From assembly GCA_959600635.1 (NCBI GenBank), contig CAUGMN010000025.1:1-32031 (forward strand): DNA of 32,031 bases. Direction: 5' to 3'. This DNA is from QAMX01 sp003149835 (GTDB taxonomy: Bacteria; Bacillota; Clostridia; Oscillospirales; QAMX01). The notes beneath the pieces were generated by a model that searched no databases, was not told the DNA's origin, and was given only the letters and a program-made list of their open reading frames with translations. This document shows, piece after piece, positions 30,044 through 32,031 of the stretch; position 1 is the first letter of the stretch, and each line of letters starts with the position of its first letter. Made by a program: the position numbers and the translations under genes.

Positions 30044-31282
30044 ATGGAATACGGCTTGATCGGCGAACGGCTTGGGCACAGCTATTCGGCCGAGATCCAC
30101 AGAGCCTTCGGCGCGTATGACTACGAGCTGGTGAGCCTGCCGCCCGAAAAACTGGAAGCGTTTATCCGGGGACGGGAATACCGCGGGCTGAACGTCACCA
30201 TCCCGTATAAGCAGGCGGTGATGCCGTTTTGCGACGAGATCTCCGGCACGGCGCGGAAAATCGGCAGCGTGAACACCATCGTCAGGCGTCCGGACGGCTC
30301 GCTGTACGGCGACAACACCGATTACGCGGGCTTTGCGGCGATGGCGGCGCGCGCGGGCATTTCGTTTGACGGGAAAAAGGTCGCCGTGCTGGGCAGCGGC
30401 GGAACGTCGCTGACGGCGCGCGCAGTCGCCGCCGGCGCGGGCGCGGCCGAGATCGTCACAGTTTCCCGAAAGGGGGACGTGACCTATGACGATCTGTCAA
30501 AGGCGGCCGACAGCGATATTGTCGTCAACACTACGCCGGTCGGCATGTACCCGCACAACGGCGAAAGCCCCATATCTCTGGAACGCTTTCCGCGCTGCAC
30601 AGGCGTTGTGGACGTGATCTATAACCCGCTGCGGACAGCCCTCGTCTCCGAGGCGGCGGAGCGGGGCGTCGCCTGTACCGGCGGGCTGTATATGCTGACC
30701 GCGCAGGCGGCGCGCGCCTATGCGCTGTTTTGCGGCGCGCCGCTGCCGGAAGACAGGCTCGAAGCGGTCTACCGCTCTCTGCTTGCCTCCGTGGAAAATA
30801 TCGTGCTGGTCGGAATGCCCGGCAGCGGCAAGACGACGGTCGGCCGTATCCTCGCGGAGAGGCTCGGCCGGACGTTTGTCGATCTCGACGCGGCCGTGGA
30901 GCAAAAGGCGGGCATGACGGTTCCGGAGATTTTTGCGCGGCGCGGCGAGGAGACGTTCCGCGGCTATGAGCGCGAGGCGGCCGCCGAATACGGCCGGCAG
31001 AAGGGATTGGTGATCGCGGGCGGCGGCGGGATTGTGCTTTCGGCGCAGAACCGCGCCGCGCTGCGGCAGAACGGGCGCGTCTATCTCCTGGAACGCCGGC
31101 TCGACCGATTGGAAACGGCGGGACGGCCGCTCTCGGGAGATCTCTCCGCTCTGCGGGAGATGGCGGCGCGGAGACAGCCGCTGTACGCGCTGGCATGCGA
31201 CACGGCGATCGATAACAACGCCGCGCCGGAAACGGCGGCGGAGCGGATACGGGAGGATTTTTATGAAGCTGCTTGTCATTAA
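30044..31282 (+). CDS. aroE-aroK: Fused shikimate dehydrogenase / shikimate kinase
   Basis: A 412-residue fusion of two consecutive pathway enzymes. Residues 1 to about 250 are AroE: GERLGHSYSAEIHRAFGAYD (shikimate serines), NVTIPYKQAV with the catalytic Lys, GDNTDYAGF, and the NADP-binding VAVLGSGGTSLTARAV. Residues from about 250 on are AroK: Walker A GMPGSGKTTVGRILAERLG (257 onward), DLDAAVEQKAGMTVPEIF, RRGEETFRGYE with the shikimate-binding Arg, AGGGGIV and the RPLSGD lid. The frame is continuous, with no internal stop or start site at the junction. The gap to pheA is only 3 bases. A fused form could channel shikimate (inference). Confidence 0.95.
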   Translation: MEYGLIGERLGHSYSAEIHRAFGAYDYELVSLPPEKLEAFIRGREYRGLNVTIPYKQAVMPFCDEISGTARKIGSVNTIVRRPDGSLYGDNTDYAGFAAMAARAGISFDGKKVAVLGSGGTSLTARAVAAGAGAAEIVTVSRKGDVTYDDLSKAADSDIVVNTTPVGMYPHNGESPISLERFPRCTGVVDVIYNPLRTALVSEAAERGVACTGGLYMLTAQAARAYALFCGAPLPEDRLEAVYRSLLASVENIVLVGMPGSGKTTVGRILAERLGRTFVDLDAAVEQKAGMTVPEIFARRGEETFRGYEREAAAEYGRQKGLVIAGGGGIVLSAQNRAALRQNGRVYLLERRLDRLETAGRPLSGDLSALREMAARRQPLYALACDTAIDNNAAPETAAERIREDFYEAACH

Positions 31283-31691
31283 CGGGCCGAATCTGAACCT
31301 GCTCGGCGTGCGCGAGCCGGAAATTTACGGCAAAGCCGACTATGCCGCGCTCTGCGCGTTTGTCCGGGAGGCGGCGCAGGAGGCGGGCGTCGAGGCGGAC
31401 ATTGTGCAGTCTAACCATGAGGGAGAACTCGTCGATTGGATTCAGCAGGCGCTCGGCCGCTACGACGGAATCGTCATCAACCCCGCCGCCTATACGCACA
31501 CAAGCGTTGCGATTCTCGACGCGCTGAAAGCGGTCGCGCTCCCGGCTGTCGAGGTGCATCTGTCCGATATCGACCGGCGCGAGCCGTTCCGGCGCGTTTC
31601 CTATGCCGGCATGGCCTGCGTCAAGACGTTCTGCGGCATGGGCTTTGAGGGCTATCGGGCCGCGATTCGGTTTCTGGCGGAGAAACGATGA
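31263..31691 (+). CDS. aroQ: 3-dehydroquinate dehydratase, type II
   Basis: AroQ dehydrates 3-dehydroquinate to 3-dehydroshikimate. The type II fold is shown by KLLVINGPNLNLLGVREPEI (with the catalytic Arg and the following Tyr in EIYG), QSNHEGELVDWIQQAL, INPAAYTHTSVAILDAL, and VEVHLSDIDRREPFRRVS with the general-acid His. At 142 residues it has the normal size. The ATG at 31263 lies 20 bases inside the aroE-aroK frame, with GGGAGG (31251-31256) 6 bases ahead. Last gene of the operon, followed by a long perfect hairpin. Confidence 0.97.
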   Translation: MKLLVINGPNLNLLGVREPEIYGKADYAALCAFVREAAQEAGVEADIVQSNHEGELVDWIQQALGRYDGIVINPAAYTHTSVAILDALKAVALPAVEVHLSDIDRREPFRRVSYAGMACVKTFCGMGFEGYRAAIRFLAEKR

Positions 31692-31735
31692 CGGCGGGAA
31701 TTCTGTCTGCACAGGAAAAGCGATATCGTATCTAA

Positions 31736-31782
31736 CAATGAACAAACCGGCAGGCTAAAATAGCCTGCCGGTTTGTTCATTG
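31736..31782. terminator. 22-bp perfect inverted repeat, bidirectional terminator
   Basis: 31736-31757 pairs perfectly with 31761-31782 around an AAA loop. The GC-rich inner part is flanked by AACAAAC / GTTTGTT, so each direction gets a U-rich end. It sits between convergent aroQ and the XRE-type gene and probably ends both. Confidence 0.8.
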
Positions 31783-31813
31783 CCGGACCCTTTGGGAGAA
31801 AAAGCGCAAACGC

Positions 31814-32026
31814 TTATTCCGCCTCGTCTTCTGTAAAAAGGAACAGTTCGTTCGGCGTACATTCCAGCAGAAGACAGAGCGTTTCGATGTTTTCATAGCG
31901 GATCGAACGGGTTTCATTGTTCATCATCTTATTAAAATCCTGATAGCTCATACCGAGCTGGCGGTAGAGCCAATATTTTGTGCGTCCTTTTTTCGCAAGC
32001 AATTCAAGAGCGTTTAATCGAATCAT
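31814..32026 (-). CDS. Small XRE/Cro-type helix-turn-helix regulator
   Basis: A 70-residue protein made up almost wholly of one XRE-type DNA-binding domain: MIRLNALELLAKKGRTKYWL, YRQLGMSYQDFNKMMNNET (helix-turn-helix) and RYENIETLCLLLECTPNELF, the usual third to fifth helices. It ends in an acidic tail (TEDEAE). Proteins of this size bind DNA as dimers and often regulate neighbouring genes or themselves. The ATG is only 6 bases from the window edge, so its ribosome binding site, promoter and upstream partners are not visible. It converges on the aromatic operon, and no link to it is evident. Confidence 0.88.
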   Translation of the reverse strand: MIRLNALELLAKKGRTKYWLYRQLGMSYQDFNKMMNNETRSIRYENIETLCLLLECTPNELFLFTEDEAE

Positions 32027-32031
32027 AGCCT

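Overview
The window reads as a chromosomal piece of a GC-rich Firmicute, most likely a spore-forming member of the Clostridia (Oscillospiraceae-like). This is inferred from strong AGGAGG-type ribosome binding sites, sigma-A promoters with extended -10 boxes, a purE-C-F-M-N-H-D purine operon, the acpS / lipoprotein / alr gene order, and a GerS-like lipoprotein next to alr. No insertion sequences, phage genes, CRISPR arrays, tRNAs or rRNAs were seen.

Layout. 1-416: 3' end of an EF-G-type GTPase gene with a perfect terminator. 728-2107 (minus): MATE efflux transporter. 2417-6139 (plus): one probable operon from a strong promoter at 2266, encoding a small membrane protein, AcpS, NAD(P)H-hydrate dehydratase, a GerS/YdcC-like lipoprotein and alanine racemase. 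6421-10034: a large beta-helix lipoprotein (probable polysaccharide-active enzyme) followed by an AraC-type regulator. Between them lies the 5' remnant of a metallophosphoesterase gene on the other strand. 10351-10969 (minus): an orphan ECF-like sigma factor with its own promoter. 11301-19357 (minus): the purine operon. purF carries a one-base frameshift that puts its last 64 codons, including the CxxC iron-sulfur ligands, out of frame. A strong hairpin separates purH from purD. 19480-20735 (plus): prfB (release factor 2) behind a structured leader, without the usual in-frame UGA frameshift site. 20825-23052: YifB/ComM-like AAA+ protein and an esterase. 23097-31782 (plus): an aromatic amino acid operon. 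31814-32026 (minus): small XRE-type regulator.

The aromatic operon holds all seven shikimate-pathway steps (aroF, aroB, aroQ, aroE and aroK fused, aroA, aroC) plus both branch enzymes toward phenylalanine and tyrosine (pheA, tyrA). It is preceded by a promoter, a 42-codon reading frame with nine Phe/Tyr codons in a 15-codon stretch, and a perfect intrinsic terminator just before aroF. This is the architecture of a ribosome-mediated Phe/Tyr attenuator and is the most interesting element of the window.

The second regulatory candidate is the prfB leader. There, one short element can pair either with an upstream copy or with the prfB ribosome binding site, and the stop codon of a possible 16-codon upstream frame lies inside that element. 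This is a hypothesis, but it would be a sensible replacement for the missing RF2 frameshift control.
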